A stretch of 64,000 nucleotides of DNA, taken from the NCBI GenBank assembly GCA_013287855.1, contig JABDCY010000002.1, positions 1 through 64,000 of the forward strand, in the 5' to 3' direction. The first letter of the stretch is position 1. Each line of letters starts with the position of its first letter. Source of the stretch: Candidatus Babelota bacterium. Lineage in GTDB: Bacteria > Babelota > Babeliae > Babelales > Vermiphilaceae. Below the pieces are notes generated by a model. It saw nothing but the letters and a program-made list of their open reading frames with translations. It did not search any database and was not told the origin of the DNA. Made by a program: the position numbers and the translations under genes. This document shows positions 40,474-50,397 of the stretch, in pieces.

Positions 40474-40480
40474 GAATAAT

Positions 40481-42421
40481 ATGGTGCCTCTCATGGAACA
40501 CAAAAATAAATTTTATGTAACAACCCCCATTTATTATGTGACAGCAAAACCGCATTTGGGTTCTCTATATTCTACCGTGCTTGCCGATGTTGCAGCTCGT
40601 TGGAATAAACTATTTAGTAAAAAAGTGTTCTTCTTAACAGGAACTGATGAACATGGCCAAAAAATTGCCGAAGCTGCCGCGCACGCGGGAAAATCTCCCC
40701 AAGAATTTGTGGACAGTTTTATTCATCCTTACAAAGACATGTGGCATCGTTATCACATCGACTACACCAAGTTTATCCGCACTACCGACGAATATCACAA
40801 AAAAGCAGTGCAGCAGTGGATAGAAATTCTCATGAAAAAGGGAGATGTGTATAAGTCGTTTTATGAAGGTTGGTATTGTACGCCCGATGAGACATTTGTA
40901 ACGGCTAAAGAAGGATCCTCTTCAGACGAAGCACCATCGTGTCCCAGTTGCGGGCGCATAACGCAACGGGTTTCAGAAGAAACCTACTTTTTTAGACTTT
41001 CTGCCTATCAAGACAAATTGCTCAAATTTTACGAAGAGCATCCAGATTTCATCATCCCCAAAGAGCGTGCACATGAAGTGGTGAACTTTGTGCGAGGAGG
41101 GCTCAAAGACTTGAGCATCTCGCGTACTACTATCACGTGGGGTATTCCGTTCCCTGGAGATGCCAAACACGTGACCTATGTCTGGGCTGATGCGCTTAAT
41201 AATTACATCACCGCTATTGGCTGGGGCCAACAGGCCAAAAAAGATGAATTTAATTTTTGGTGGCCTGCCGATGTGCATATCTTGGGTAAAGATATCGTGC
41301 GCTTCCATGCCATTTACTGGCCCGCATTTTTGATGGCATTAGATTTGCCTTTGCCAAAACATCTGCTGGTGCATGGTTGGATTACGGTTGATCAGAAAAA
41401 AATGTCAAAATCTTTTGGCAATGTGGTTGATCCAGAAATTTTGCTCGAAAAATATGGCGCAGATCCTGTGCGCTATTATTTAGTGCGTCAGATGGCGGTC
41501 AACAGTGATGGCGATTTTAGCTATCACGATGTACAAGAGCGCATCACCTCTGATCTTGCCAATGATTTGGGCAATTTATTAAATCGCATGGTGACGTTAG
41601 CATTGAAGCACGAACAAAAACAAATTCTGGCACCAAAGCACTGGTCTGCAGAATCTATTCATCTGCGTGACGAATATTACAATATGCTGGAAGATCTCAA
41701 AAAACACATGCACGATTATATGTATCACCTTGCTCTCGCTCGTGTGTGGAAATTTATTCATCAGGTGAATGCATATTTCCATGGCAAAGAACCGTGGAAG
41801 CTTGCAAAACATGAACTTGCTGATTTTATTGAAGTGCTCTCAGCAACTGCGCATAGTTTGTATGCAGTTGCAATTGTTCTTTGGCCTGTGATGCCAACAA
41901 AGATGGAGCAGTTACTCGCAAGCTTAGGAAAAAAAATAGCACTTGAGGGTGATCAGCTGCAGAAGTTAGAAGAATCACCATGGGATATGACATTTTCTTT
42001 GCAGCAAGGTGAAACGTTATTTATAAAACCCCCAGAAATAGTTCAGGAACCAATGACATCTCAAGAAACTATCGAAACAAAATCCACATCACCAACCATC
42101 AACATTGATGATCTTACCAAAGTTGAGTTGCTTGTTGGTACCATCGAACAGGCGCAAGAAGTTCCAAAATCGAACAAGTTGTTACAACTTCAGGTCAATT
42201 TTGGTTCTTTGGGCATGCGACAAATTTTGTCCGGCATCAAACAGTCATATTCTGCTCAAGAGGTCATCGGCAAACAGGCGGTTTTTGTGGTCAATTTAGA
42301 GCCACGGCTGATGATGGGACTTGAATCTCGAGGCATGTTATTGGTTGCAGAAAGCGAAGATGGCCAGGCAAAAATAATTACTCCGGCTGCTCCTGTACCT
42401 AATGGAACGCGGCTAAAATAA
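40481..42421 (+). CDS. metG: Methionyl-tRNA synthetase with C-terminal tRNA-binding domain
   Basis: TTPIYYVTAKPHLGSLYSTVLADV, KKMSKSFGNVVDP, C-terminal EMAPII-like domain. Start at 40481 or 40493; the longer ORF N-terminus is repeat sequence. Confidence 0.94.
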   Translation: MVPLMEHKNKFYVTTPIYYVTAKPHLGSLYSTVLADVAARWNKLFSKKVFFLTGTDEHGQKIAEAAAHAGKSPQEFVDSFIHPYKDMWHRYHIDYTKFIRTTDEYHKKAVQQWIEILMKKGDVYKSFYEGWYCTPDETFVTAKEGSSSDEAPSCPSCGRITQRVSEETYFFRLSAYQDKLLKFYEEHPDFIIPKERAHEVVNFVRGGLKDLSISRTTITWGIPFPGDAKHVTYVWADALNNYITAIGWGQQAKKDEFNFWWPADVHILGKDIVRFHAIYWPAFLMALDLPLPKHLLVHGWITVDQKKMSKSFGNVVDPEILLEKYGADPVRYYLVRQMAVNSDGDFSYHDVQERITSDLANDLGNLLNRMVTLALKHEQKQILAPKHWSAESIHLRDEYYNMLEDLKKHMHDYMYHLALARVWKFIHQVNAYFHGKEPWKLAKHELADFIEVLSATAHSLYAVAIVLWPVMPTKMEQLLASLGKKIALEGDQLQKLEESPWDMTFSLQQGETLFIKPPEIVQEPMTSQETIETKSTSPTINIDDLTKVELLVGTIEQAQEVPKSNKLLQLQVNFGSLGMRQILSGIKQSYSAQEVIGKQAVFVVNLEPRLMMGLESRGMLLVAESEDGQAKIITPAAPVPNGTRLK

Positions 42422-42425
42422 AGCA

Positions 42426-42457
42426 AAGAGCTCCAGTTTGGGGGAGCTCTTGTTTTT
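42426..42457. terminator. Intrinsic terminator
   Basis: AAGAGCTCC-agtttggg-GGAGCTCTTGTTTTTT. Confidence 0.88.
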
Positions 42458-42465
42458 TAGACAAT

Positions 42466-42966
42466 TTATTGTTTGCTTTGTAATTGTACAATTTTTCTAT
42501 CTTTGTTTTCTTCTTGTGCTTGTAATATTTTCCAGTTTAACTCACGAACAATTCGCGTCATGTTTTGATATTCTTCTGAATTTTCATTAAGTTTTTCTAA
42601 TTGTTCAAAATCAGAGGTAAGAGTTGCTAATGAGCTGTAGCTTATAGCGCTATATTTTTTTTGCAGAACTTTTTTTGTACTGTGCAAAGAGCATACCCGA
42701 CACCATAATTCAGACGTCTGTGTGTAAATATTAAGAAAGCCTTTATTTCTGGTTTCATCACTTTCTTCCATAGCGAGAGTATGAAAATTACTACCTATTG
42801 TTCCGAGGTTTAATTGAATATTATTGGTAATTCTGTGTATTTGCATGAGCTTTTCATTAACGCAGACGGCTTCTGTACATTGCTCTTTTTTTTTGTCGTC
42901 CATCGTTGATATTCGGGAAAATGCAAAAATAATTCCTCCAACAACAAGTATGTTTATCTTTCCCAT
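42466..42966 (-). CDS. Hypothetical secreted protein
   Basis: AGGAGG upstream; N-terminal hydrophobic segment; helical. Confidence 0.6.
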   Translation of the reverse strand: MGKINILVVGGIIFAFSRISTMDDKKKEQCTEAVCVNEKLMQIHRITNNIQLNLGTIGSNFHTLAMEESDETRNKGFLNIYTQTSELWCRVCSLHSTKKVLQKKYSAISYSSLATLTSDFEQLEKLNENSEEYQNMTRIVRELNWKILQAQEENKDRKIVQLQSKQ

Positions 42967-43046
42967 AACTCCTCCTCGATAAAAATAATTAATGATGCAA
43001 TTTTATTCAAAATAAATAATATCCGCAAAAAGATGATTTCTTTTTT

Positions 43047-44909
43047 CTACCTATATCGGCTTGCGATAATCGCTTGTTTGCTTTTTGGATGTTCTACACG
43101 TACCAAGCCTGTCGATTCGATAGTGATTGCCAGATGGCTTATAGAATTTTCAAGCATCATCGAATCCAAATAATAAATATCAAAATTGTGAGCAAGATAA
43201 GCGTGCAGCAGTCTTGTTTTATCGGATTTTTTTTCTTGTTTGAGCACTATTTTTATCACGTCATCTTTTTGTGCAAGAGGGTGATTAATTGAAAAAGAAA
43301 CACCGCTATATTGTTTTTGTTCATCCAGCAACAGAGACAAACTATGTTCATTAAATATGGTACCTAGATCTGGCGTTTCGAGTTGTTCTACGGCTGCAAG
43401 AGTTACAGGATCTGAGCAGTGACTTGTATCGAGAACATCGTTGTCGACTTCTTGTAAAGTATTTGAAAAATCTTTGAGCGGATACGCTTGTCCAGATTTG
43501 TTGAAATATGCAGCTCTTGAGTATGCGACATACAAAATATCGCGTTGCCATTCGATCGCACGCAATTGTGCAAAAAGATACATAAGATTTTTTATATACG
43601 CGCCATGTGCCCACTTGTCGCTGCAAAGTGCAAAAATTATCGCATCAGCATGTTTGTCGTCAGGCTGATGATTAAAGAATAGTTCGGAGCAAATATAGGG
43701 CGTTATGTGTACATCCGGGGTTAGCTGGAGTAAAGGTCGTGGATTGTGTGCCTGCGAAAGAGGAGCTTTTCCCGCATCAAGTGATGCTAGCAATGGAAAG
43801 CCAAAAATCGAGGGCACGTGCTCAGTAAATAGCATGGTATGTCGTTTATCAAAGTAGGAAATCATGTTGTTAGGTTGTAACCAATACAAGGTATTAAATT
43901 GTTCTAGGCCACACGAACGATAAGCACCAATAAGAAGCTGAACGGGTCGATCGCTCATGTTTGACAAAATAAGCGACCTCACATGATCATGTGCCAAATG
44001 TGTTGTTTGAAATCCATCTTCGGGAATTACGATAATATCTATCGCTGCCTCTTGAGCGAGCACCTGCCTGATATACCTTGATAATATTTGCGCAGCCCGC
44101 GAGAGGCATACGTCACGAGTGATGCTGCGCGGAATATAGCCAATTCTTGATAACCAAGTAGGTGGTGGTTGAGAATGTTGTTCAAAGAATGTCATACCGA
44201 GCCAAGCAGTGGTGAGCAATAACCATAACACCATAATTTTGATGGATGTACGCGTAAGTATTAAAGTCAATAAGCCTTGCCATAGAATTAGCATGAACAA
44301 CATACCGGAACTTCCAACTAGGTGCATCGCTGCTAAAAGTTTGGCATGATAGGCAAGTGGCAACAAAGGTGAGGCGAGATAAAACCCTTCAAGTCGCAAG
44401 AATGGCCAAAACATCGCCAAAGTAAACCACAGGAAAAAAAACCACAATGCAAGTGACCACATAAGCAGCTGCAACAGGGTGTGCCAATGGGGAAACTGTA
44501 GTTGCAAGTAAACGCAACACTTTTTGGCAATCCACCACAGGACTGCAGCATGAAGTCCACTATAAAATGTTATAAACGAGTAGAATATCACCGTAACAAG
44601 TGCATTATCTTGCATCAACATCAAGGAATATAAAATGCCACAAGAATGTAACCAGACGATCAGCAATCCCCACAACAACCCTTTGGCAAAGCCTAGCCGA
44701 TGGTGAAAGGCTTCATAAAAGAGTGGTACTAAAAAAAAGCAGGAGGTCCACCAGAAATAGTTTGTAAATAAAAAAGATGCAGCATATAAAACTGCTGATA
44801 AAATTATTAAAACCCATGAAAAGAGCATGAGGAATGTCCTTTTTTGTTTGTAAGCATGACCGAAACAGAGATTGCAGAGCAAGAGTGCACATAAAGTTAT
44901 TTTTTTCAT
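43047..44909 (-). CDS. lnt: Apolipoprotein N-acyltransferase
   Basis: N-terminal TM block plus nitrilase-like domain: IVIPEDGF, YFDKRHTMLFTEHVP, PYICSELF. Confidence 0.85.
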   Translation of the reverse strand: MKKITLCALLLCNLCFGHAYKQKRTFLMLFSWVLIILSAVLYAASFLFTNYFWWTSCFFLVPLFYEAFHHRLGFAKGLLWGLLIVWLHSCGILYSLMLMQDNALVTVIFYSFITFYSGLHAAVLWWIAKKCCVYLQLQFPHWHTLLQLLMWSLALWFFFLWFTLAMFWPFLRLEGFYLASPLLPLAYHAKLLAAMHLVGSSGMLFMLILWQGLLTLILTRTSIKIMVLWLLLTTAWLGMTFFEQHSQPPPTWLSRIGYIPRSITRDVCLSRAAQILSRYIRQVLAQEAAIDIIVIPEDGFQTTHLAHDHVRSLILSNMSDRPVQLLIGAYRSCGLEQFNTLYWLQPNNMISYFDKRHTMLFTEHVPSIFGFPLLASLDAGKAPLSQAHNPRPLLQLTPDVHITPYICSELFFNHQPDDKHADAIIFALCSDKWAHGAYIKNLMYLFAQLRAIEWQRDILYVAYSRAAYFNKSGQAYPLKDFSNTLQEVDNDVLDTSHCSDPVTLAAVEQLETPDLGTIFNEHSLSLLLDEQKQYSGVSFSINHPLAQKDDVIKIVLKQEKKSDKTRLLHAYLAHNFDIYYLDSMMLENSISHLAITIESTGLVRVEHPKSKQAIIASRYR

Positions 44910-44956
44910 CCTTTACACTTGCTGTGCCGAAAGCATGAAGTTTAGACTTTCCGGTT

Positions 44957-45131
44957 TGTCATCCTGAACTTGTTTCAGGATCCATGCATAGAATTACCCA
45001 AAAGTTTGCAATGTAAAATTGATTTTAAAAATGTTTGCACTGGATAACTTTTTCTGCTTTTGTTAAGTCAAGATGATTATGAAAGATGGATCATGTTTGT
45101 CACCCTGAACTCGTTTCAGGGTCAGGATGAC
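44957..45131. repeat. Two direct copies of a CCTGAAC[T/C][T/C]GTTTCAGG hairpin repeat
   Basis: GTTTGTCATCCTGAACTTGTTTCAGGATCC and GTTTGTCACCCTGAACTCGTTTCAGGGTC. Confidence 0.8.
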
Positions 45132-45143
45132 AATCAGGAGATT

Positions 45144-47048
45144 ATGAAACTTATCGCTATAAAACCCCTGCACCTTATAAAAAAAGCATTCAGGCTTGGA
45201 CCTAAAAGAACGCTTGCTCTTGCGCAAAACAAGCTAAGAGCAAAAATTTTTAGCGTCTATTGGCGCAATAAAGCTCTAAGTAAAAACGCGCATCATACCT
45301 GGGATGTGATAGCGGCGCGATATCACTTTTCTAGCTCATTTGGTGATTTTTTCATTAAACTGCAGTCGCGATCTATGCCAATCGTTAATTATCTAGCCCT
45401 CGATGTACCTCGAGAAAAATTAATAATGTTGGCAGACAACTATGTAGAAAAGCGATTTGATATTCTGGGTTCAGGACTGCAGCACTTTACAACAATGCCT
45501 TGGCATGAAGATTTTAGATTAAAAGCTCAAGATCAAACCGCAGATTCCTATTTTCCTGCAGATACATTTTATCAAGATATCGAAATTCACATTGGTGAAT
45601 CGGAACAACTCATCAAAGATATAAAAGTTCCTTGGGAGCTTTCGCGGTTTCAACATCTTCTTGTGCTTGGGCAAGCGTACGAGAAGGCTGGAAATCATAA
45701 ATATGTGCAGGCATGTGCTGAGCACATTCAGGACTGGATTGAACACAATCCATTTATGTTAGGAACCAACTGGGTATGTCCCATGGAAGTTGGTTTGCGA
45801 TCCATACATTGGATTCTTGCTTTTGAATATTTTAAGAAAGCAGATTTGCCAGAATCTTTTTGGCGACAATTTGTGTGCACTCTTTATGATCATCTCTTTT
45901 ATCTTGAAAATAACTGGGAAGTATATGATGGCGTTACGTCCAACCATTATCTTTCTGATTTAGTGGGGTATTTGTATCTCTGTCTGTTTTTTAAAGATTT
46001 GTCAGGAATGGAGGCAAAGCGGGTTTGGTGTTTCGCACAGATTTTGCAGGAATGTGAAAAACAAGTTTTTGAAGAAGGGACAAGTTATGAAGGTTCTACC
46101 GCCTATCACCGCTTAGTGACAGAACTTTTTATGCATGCATATGTGTTAGCTCGCGACCAGGAGCTCACTAAACCAATTCTTTTTGAGCAGAAGCTTGGAC
46201 GCATGCTTGAATTTATTGAATGGTGCACACCTCAGGGTGGAAGTTTGGTCACCATCGGCGATCATGATTCGGGTTGTGTGACGCATGCAGGCATAACTAA
46301 ATTAATGCGGGATCTTTTTCAGACACAAGAAATCGCAGAGCGCAAAGGTTTTCCTAGCTTTGGCCTCTCGGTTATCAAAAATAATATCTGGCATGTAACC
46401 TTGCGCCATCATACCTATCAAGCGCGGCAGCCTTCGGGACACTTTCATAATGATGTTGGCAGTATTACGCTTGCCGTTAACGGCATTCCGCTCTTTATTG
46501 ATCCAGGCAGTTATCTCTATACACCATCGCGCATCTGGCGCAATCATTTCCGATCAGCCTCAGTGCACAATACGATGTTTGTACAAAACCATGAACCAAT
46601 TCCATTTGATGAGCGATTGTTTGCTTTATCTTTATCTGAAAAAAATTATGAGATGGTGGAATTTGAGGATTGTCGCCTTATTTCTCATAACGAGCTTTAT
46701 AGTAGATTTGATGTTTCATTAACACGAGAAGTTAAGTTATGTGAAAATGAACAGACGCTCATAATTCAAGACAAAGTGGGATACGGTAGGAATTTTTCGG
46801 ATAATTTATTGATCTGGAATTTTACCTTATCACCAGAAATTCAAGCGATAGAAAAAGATCAGAAGGTGCTGTTTCTGCATGAAGGGAAGATTCTTGCTAC
46901 AATGTTTTCTTCATCATTGCAGTTTAAAATTTTTCCTTCTTGGGACTCTTTAGACTATGGGAAAAAAGTAGCATCATTTTGTTTGCAAGCGTCTTTACGG
47001 GAGATGAATGACCTGATACATGAAATAAGAATTCATCTTCATGCGTAA
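45144..47048 (+). CDS. Heparinase II/III-family polysaccharide lyase-like protein
   Basis: SGHFHNDVGSITLAVNGIPLFIDPGSYLYT...RSASVHNT; ATG at 45144 after CAGGAG. Confidence 0.85.
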   Translation: MKLIAIKPLHLIKKAFRLGPKRTLALAQNKLRAKIFSVYWRNKALSKNAHHTWDVIAARYHFSSSFGDFFIKLQSRSMPIVNYLALDVPREKLIMLADNYVEKRFDILGSGLQHFTTMPWHEDFRLKAQDQTADSYFPADTFYQDIEIHIGESEQLIKDIKVPWELSRFQHLLVLGQAYEKAGNHKYVQACAEHIQDWIEHNPFMLGTNWVCPMEVGLRSIHWILAFEYFKKADLPESFWRQFVCTLYDHLFYLENNWEVYDGVTSNHYLSDLVGYLYLCLFFKDLSGMEAKRVWCFAQILQECEKQVFEEGTSYEGSTAYHRLVTELFMHAYVLARDQELTKPILFEQKLGRMLEFIEWCTPQGGSLVTIGDHDSGCVTHAGITKLMRDLFQTQEIAERKGFPSFGLSVIKNNIWHVTLRHHTYQARQPSGHFHNDVGSITLAVNGIPLFIDPGSYLYTPSRIWRNHFRSASVHNTMFVQNHEPIPFDERLFALSLSEKNYEMVEFEDCRLISHNELYSRFDVSLTREVKLCENEQTLIIQDKVGYGRNFSDNLLIWNFTLSPEIQAIEKDQKVLFLHEGKILATMFSSSLQFKIFPSWDSLDYGKKVASFCLQASLREMNDLIHEIRIHLHA

Positions 47049-47085
47049 TATCAACTCTAATAACCGCTTTTCTGCTACTTTTCCA

Positions 47086-48033
47086 TTAATTTACTGTACA
47101 TTTATCCTCTTTTGCTTCTTTCTGTTCTTGTTCTTTGATTACCTCATACAACGTACCAGTGCTCACGAGTGGAGGAACTTCACTTGGAATCTGGATTTTT
47201 GTTGTTCTTCTTGCATGTGCTTCTTCTGCACTTTCCCATGACCCTTCTGTGTTTTTAGCATCTTGTTCTTGAGAATTATTAACCATTGTTTCAACAGTGT
47301 TTGGCTTTTCAAGAGTAGATACGCCATTCTTGACCAGTTTGAGTAGATTGTTAGCTTTACGCTGAACAAAGAGCATGGTATAGAACATATTCTGGTGAAC
47401 TTCTTTTCCAGAGCGACATTCATTAGGAAAGCGTTCTGACTTCATGAGGTCAGTTATACTGTTTTCACTTTGTAAGGCAGTCAATATTTCCTCGAAGTCT
47501 GCAGAAATTTTTTTTTGGGTTTCGCCATCAAGCATCTCGAATAATTTTTTCTGTGAATCCGGTGTTAGCAGCAGGCGTTGTTTATAAGCTTCCATAAAAG
47601 ATTTGTCTCTGGTGACCGCACTCGGCAATAATTGCAAGGAGATATTATAAAGAGCTGATGCTTGTTCTTTGGGATTTTTTGTTTGCATAAACTTTGCCAT
47701 GTAGGGCAATGCTGCAAGCTCCTGAGCATTAAAAGCTCGCAAATTCGGATCTCTCAAAGATGACAGGGAAATGTCAAATTCACAATGCCCCTTTTTTTTG
47801 AGTTTTTTTCCTGTCTGAGTTGGAGGATTTTTTTGTTTGCTACTTTTGATAATTTCTGAAAAAAGTCCAAGAGCATTAAGTTCGGGTTCGCTGAGAGTAA
47901 CTTTGTGCCCATATCGGCTAATGGTAATTTTGAGCAAGTTTTTTGGCAGTTGCTCCTGCATAGTCAATGTAAAAAAGGGGACAGCCAAGCCAATAATTAA
48001 TAATTTCTTTATTTCTGTTTTCATATGAAACAT
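47086..48033 (-). CDS. Secreted paralog family protein (possible Skp1/BTB-like N-terminus)
   Basis: LLKITISRYGHKVTLSEPELNALGLFSEIIKSS...LRD...LAALPYM, shared with 48701..49420. Confidence 0.65.
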   Translation of the reverse strand: MFHMKTEIKKLLIIGLAVPFFTLTMQEQLPKNLLKITISRYGHKVTLSEPELNALGLFSEIIKSSKQKNPPTQTGKKLKKKGHCEFDISLSSLRDPNLRAFNAQELAALPYMAKFMQTKNPKEQASALYNISLQLLPSAVTRDKSFMEAYKQRLLLTPDSQKKLFEMLDGETQKKISADFEEILTALQSENSITDLMKSERFPNECRSGKEVHQNMFYTMLFVQRKANNLLKLVKNGVSTLEKPNTVETMVNNSQEQDAKNTEGSWESAEEAHARRTTKIQIPSEVPPLVSTGTLYEVIKEQEQKEAKEDKCTVN

Positions 48034-48161
48034 TTATCCCATTTAAAATTTTATCGACATGGGGTTCCAACAACTATGGAGAAAAAAAACAAACTTTGTG
48101 TTTGCGAGCTCAAATGCCCATGCAATCGAAAGATGCAATAATTTGTCTCAAAAAAATTGTT

Positions 48162-48713
48162 TTACAATAATGTACACCACCATGGGGTAGCTGTCTGTGC
48201 CAATTCTTCATCTGCCAATAAATCTTTGAATTCTTGATTTAAGCTTTGCAGGTCAAACTGATCGGTATACGTTGTAGCAAACTTTTTTTCCTGTTTGTTT
48301 AAAGTGACTTGCAGCAATAGGCACGTGTAGAAAACGCATTGCTGTAGCTTTTCTTTTGGCTCTGAGAGGTTTTCAATATCCTCATCTATTTTGAATGTGA
48401 GGCGTTGGTTATCCTTATTTATATGAAGACCTCTTGGAATGGAACCCAGTTGCTTCAATACATTGTCAATGCCGTCAAACAGTTGGATTTTTTCATTTTT
48501 TTGCATAGTTAATAATTGTTGATGGAGAGATTTGCCCTGCAAGTGCTGTTGAAATACATGCATAAATTCACGTTGCTGTTGTATTTCAGAAGGTAATATT
48601 CTCAGTGAAAGATCGTAGAGGTCTTGTTTTTGATTGTTGCTCATTGCCAGTGCAGAAGAAGTCGCACTAATATATAACATTATGAGAAATTTTTTCATGT
48701 CTATTTTACACAT
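48162..48713 (-). CDS. Secreted paralog family protein (C-terminal part of family)
   Basis: Signal peptide; LYDLSLRILPSEIQQQREFMHVF matches LYNISLQLLPSAVTRDKSFMEAY in the neighbour. Confidence 0.65.
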   Translation of the reverse strand: MCKIDMKKFLIMLYISATSSALAMSNNQKQDLYDLSLRILPSEIQQQREFMHVFQQHLQGKSLHQQLLTMQKNEKIQLFDGIDNVLKQLGSIPRGLHINKDNQRLTFKIDEDIENLSEPKEKLQQCVFYTCLLLQVTLNKQEKKFATTYTDQFDLQSLNQEFKDLLADEELAQTATPWWCTLL

Positions 48714-49420
48714 GTTTTTGTGGTAAAGTATTTTACTTTTCTGCGTAATCCATTTTCTTGTAGCTGAATATATTTGAATGTCCCAAACAAACTTTCCCGC
48801 ACTACTTCGTCGTTTGAAAGTTTTGGCAATTCAGGTATCTGCTCATCTTTTGGATGGTGATAACAGCCTGAGTCATACCACACGAATTCAAAAACGCGTC
48901 GTGCATTTGCATGAAGTTCAGAGTTGCTTGTTTCAAGTTCGGTAAGAGATCTTTGATGTATTAAAATCGTTGCAAATGCGAGCATGAAATATTTTTCTCG
49001 AGTAATTTGAGTGGGCAGAAAATTAATGGCAAAATTATAGAGCGCTTCGCGATATTCTTCTTTAGATTCAGCGTAATTGCGCGCAAATAAATGAGGCAAT
49101 GCAGCAACTTCATGGTCGCGCAGACAACGGAATTCGGTACTAAAATTTAGATGACCAGTAGTCTTGAGTTTTTTGCCTGCTTCAGTTTGTGGGGTCGGCA
49201 GTTTACTGTCCTCTATAATTTCTGGCACAATGCCAATCGATTGAGCATCATCGGCATTGAGCGTTATGGTTTGACCCTTGCTTTCAAGCGTGATAAGCCG
49301 TTTTCTTTGGCATTGAACGTGTGCCCTTTTCATGGTAACAAGCTCATCGAGTGACGGGCTTTTTTTCATGCACAAGGTAATTTGTGGGAAGAGAAGGAAA
49401 TAAATGACCAACCATTTCAA
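48701..49420 (-). CDS. Secreted paralog family protein (possible Skp1/BTB-like N-terminus)
   Basis: RLITLESKGQTITLNADDAQSIGIVPEIIEDS...LRDHEVAALPHL. Confidence 0.65.
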   Translation of the reverse strand: MKWLVIYFLLFPQITLCMKKSPSLDELVTMKRAHVQCQRKRLITLESKGQTITLNADDAQSIGIVPEIIEDSKLPTPQTEAGKKLKTTGHLNFSTEFRCLRDHEVAALPHLFARNYAESKEEYREALYNFAINFLPTQITREKYFMLAFATILIHQRSLTELETSNSELHANARRVFEFVWYDSGCYHHPKDEQIPELPKLSNDEVVRESLFGTFKYIQLQENGLRRKVKYFTTKTCVK

Positions 49421-49541
49421 GGTTTTCTCCTAAGCTACTTTCCTCGAGATGAACTTAATGTTATTATTTAAGCTACTGAAAAGTTGGTGATAGGTTCAAG
49501 CATCATATTATTTCCTTGTAATACCCTGGATTATAAGAATT

Positions 49542-50054
49542 ATGCATGATAAAAAAATAGCAGTTGTTTTGGCTCCCTTACAAGCAACGTTTATTGAACA
49601 ATATTTACAAAAATTTTCTCCTGCTGTTATGGCTGCTCTTCATGTAAAAGACAAAGAATCTGAACGCGTCTATGTGCAAGAAGCATTGGCTAAGCACCAA
49701 GAGGGCCAAACATTTTTTTACTGCATTTTTGATGAAAAAACAGATGAGCTATTTGGTGCATTAGAAATCCGTTCTCCAGAGTCTTCACGAGGTCAATTGT
49801 ATACTTGGTTGCATGAAGATTGTTGGGGCAAGAGTATTTTTCAACAAGCGCTATACTTGGCTGCTCTTGATTATTTTTCAAAATCAGGAACATTATATTT
49901 CGATGCAACGGTTGATGTAGAAAATGTTCGTAGTTACAAAGCCCTCAAAAAGGCAGGGTTTGCTGACATTGGCATCAATGAAGGGCCATTTGATAAACAG
50001 TTTGTGTTGATATATCGAAATAAAAATTATGAAAGTAGAAACTATCGTGAATAA
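49542..50054 (+). CDS. GNAT-family N-acetyltransferase
   Basis: LFGALEIRSPESSRGQLYTWLHEDCWGKSIFQQAL...NVRSYKALKKAGF. Confidence 0.85.
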   Translation: MHDKKIAVVLAPLQATFIEQYLQKFSPAVMAALHVKDKESERVYVQEALAKHQEGQTFFYCIFDEKTDELFGALEIRSPESSRGQLYTWLHEDCWGKSIFQQALYLAALDYFSKSGTLYFDATVDVENVRSYKALKKAGFADIGINEGPFDKQFVLIYRNKNYESRNYRE

Positions 50055-50397
50055 AAATTATGTAATACTGATGCTTTTATTGGTGTGCCCAATTGATGTT
50101 ATGAGCTTGGACAATCTCCGTAAATCGAAACGTCTCCCAAGAAATCTGCGTGAGCTTGCGCAATCGCATGAAGAAGAAAATTCAACAATGGAGAGCCCAG
50201 ATCCTATTCAAATTTTACGTGAACAAATGGAAAAACCTTTTGATCCGCAGACTTTACATAAGGAAGCACAAGAAGAGCTTGCAAGAATTCTTAGACAGTT
50301 TAAACAACAACAAGCACAAAAAGAGCTTGAAATACAAAAGCCTAAAGTTAAGGTTATTGCGTCGAAACAGCAACTGCTTGATAACTCTACTAAGTAG
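50029..50397 (+). CDS. Small secreted helical hypothetical protein
   Basis: Overlaps the GNAT gene 3' end; signal peptide; charged helical C-terminus. Confidence 0.55.
   Translation: MKVETIVNKNYVILMLLLVCPIDVMSLDNLRKSKRLPRNLRELAQSHEEENSTMESPDPIQILREQMEKPFDPQTLHKEAQEELARILRQFKQQQAQKELEIQKPKVKVIASKQQLLDNSTK

Noticed and set aside
40394-40480. Extended N-terminus of the MetG ORF
   Set aside because: This part is translated REPIN-like repeat sequence; the MetG homology begins at MEHKNKFYVTTPIYYV.
45060-45143. Extended N-terminus of the heparinase-like ORF
   Set aside because: Contains the CCTGAAC..GTTTCAGG dispersed repeat; ATG at 45144 has a better RBS.
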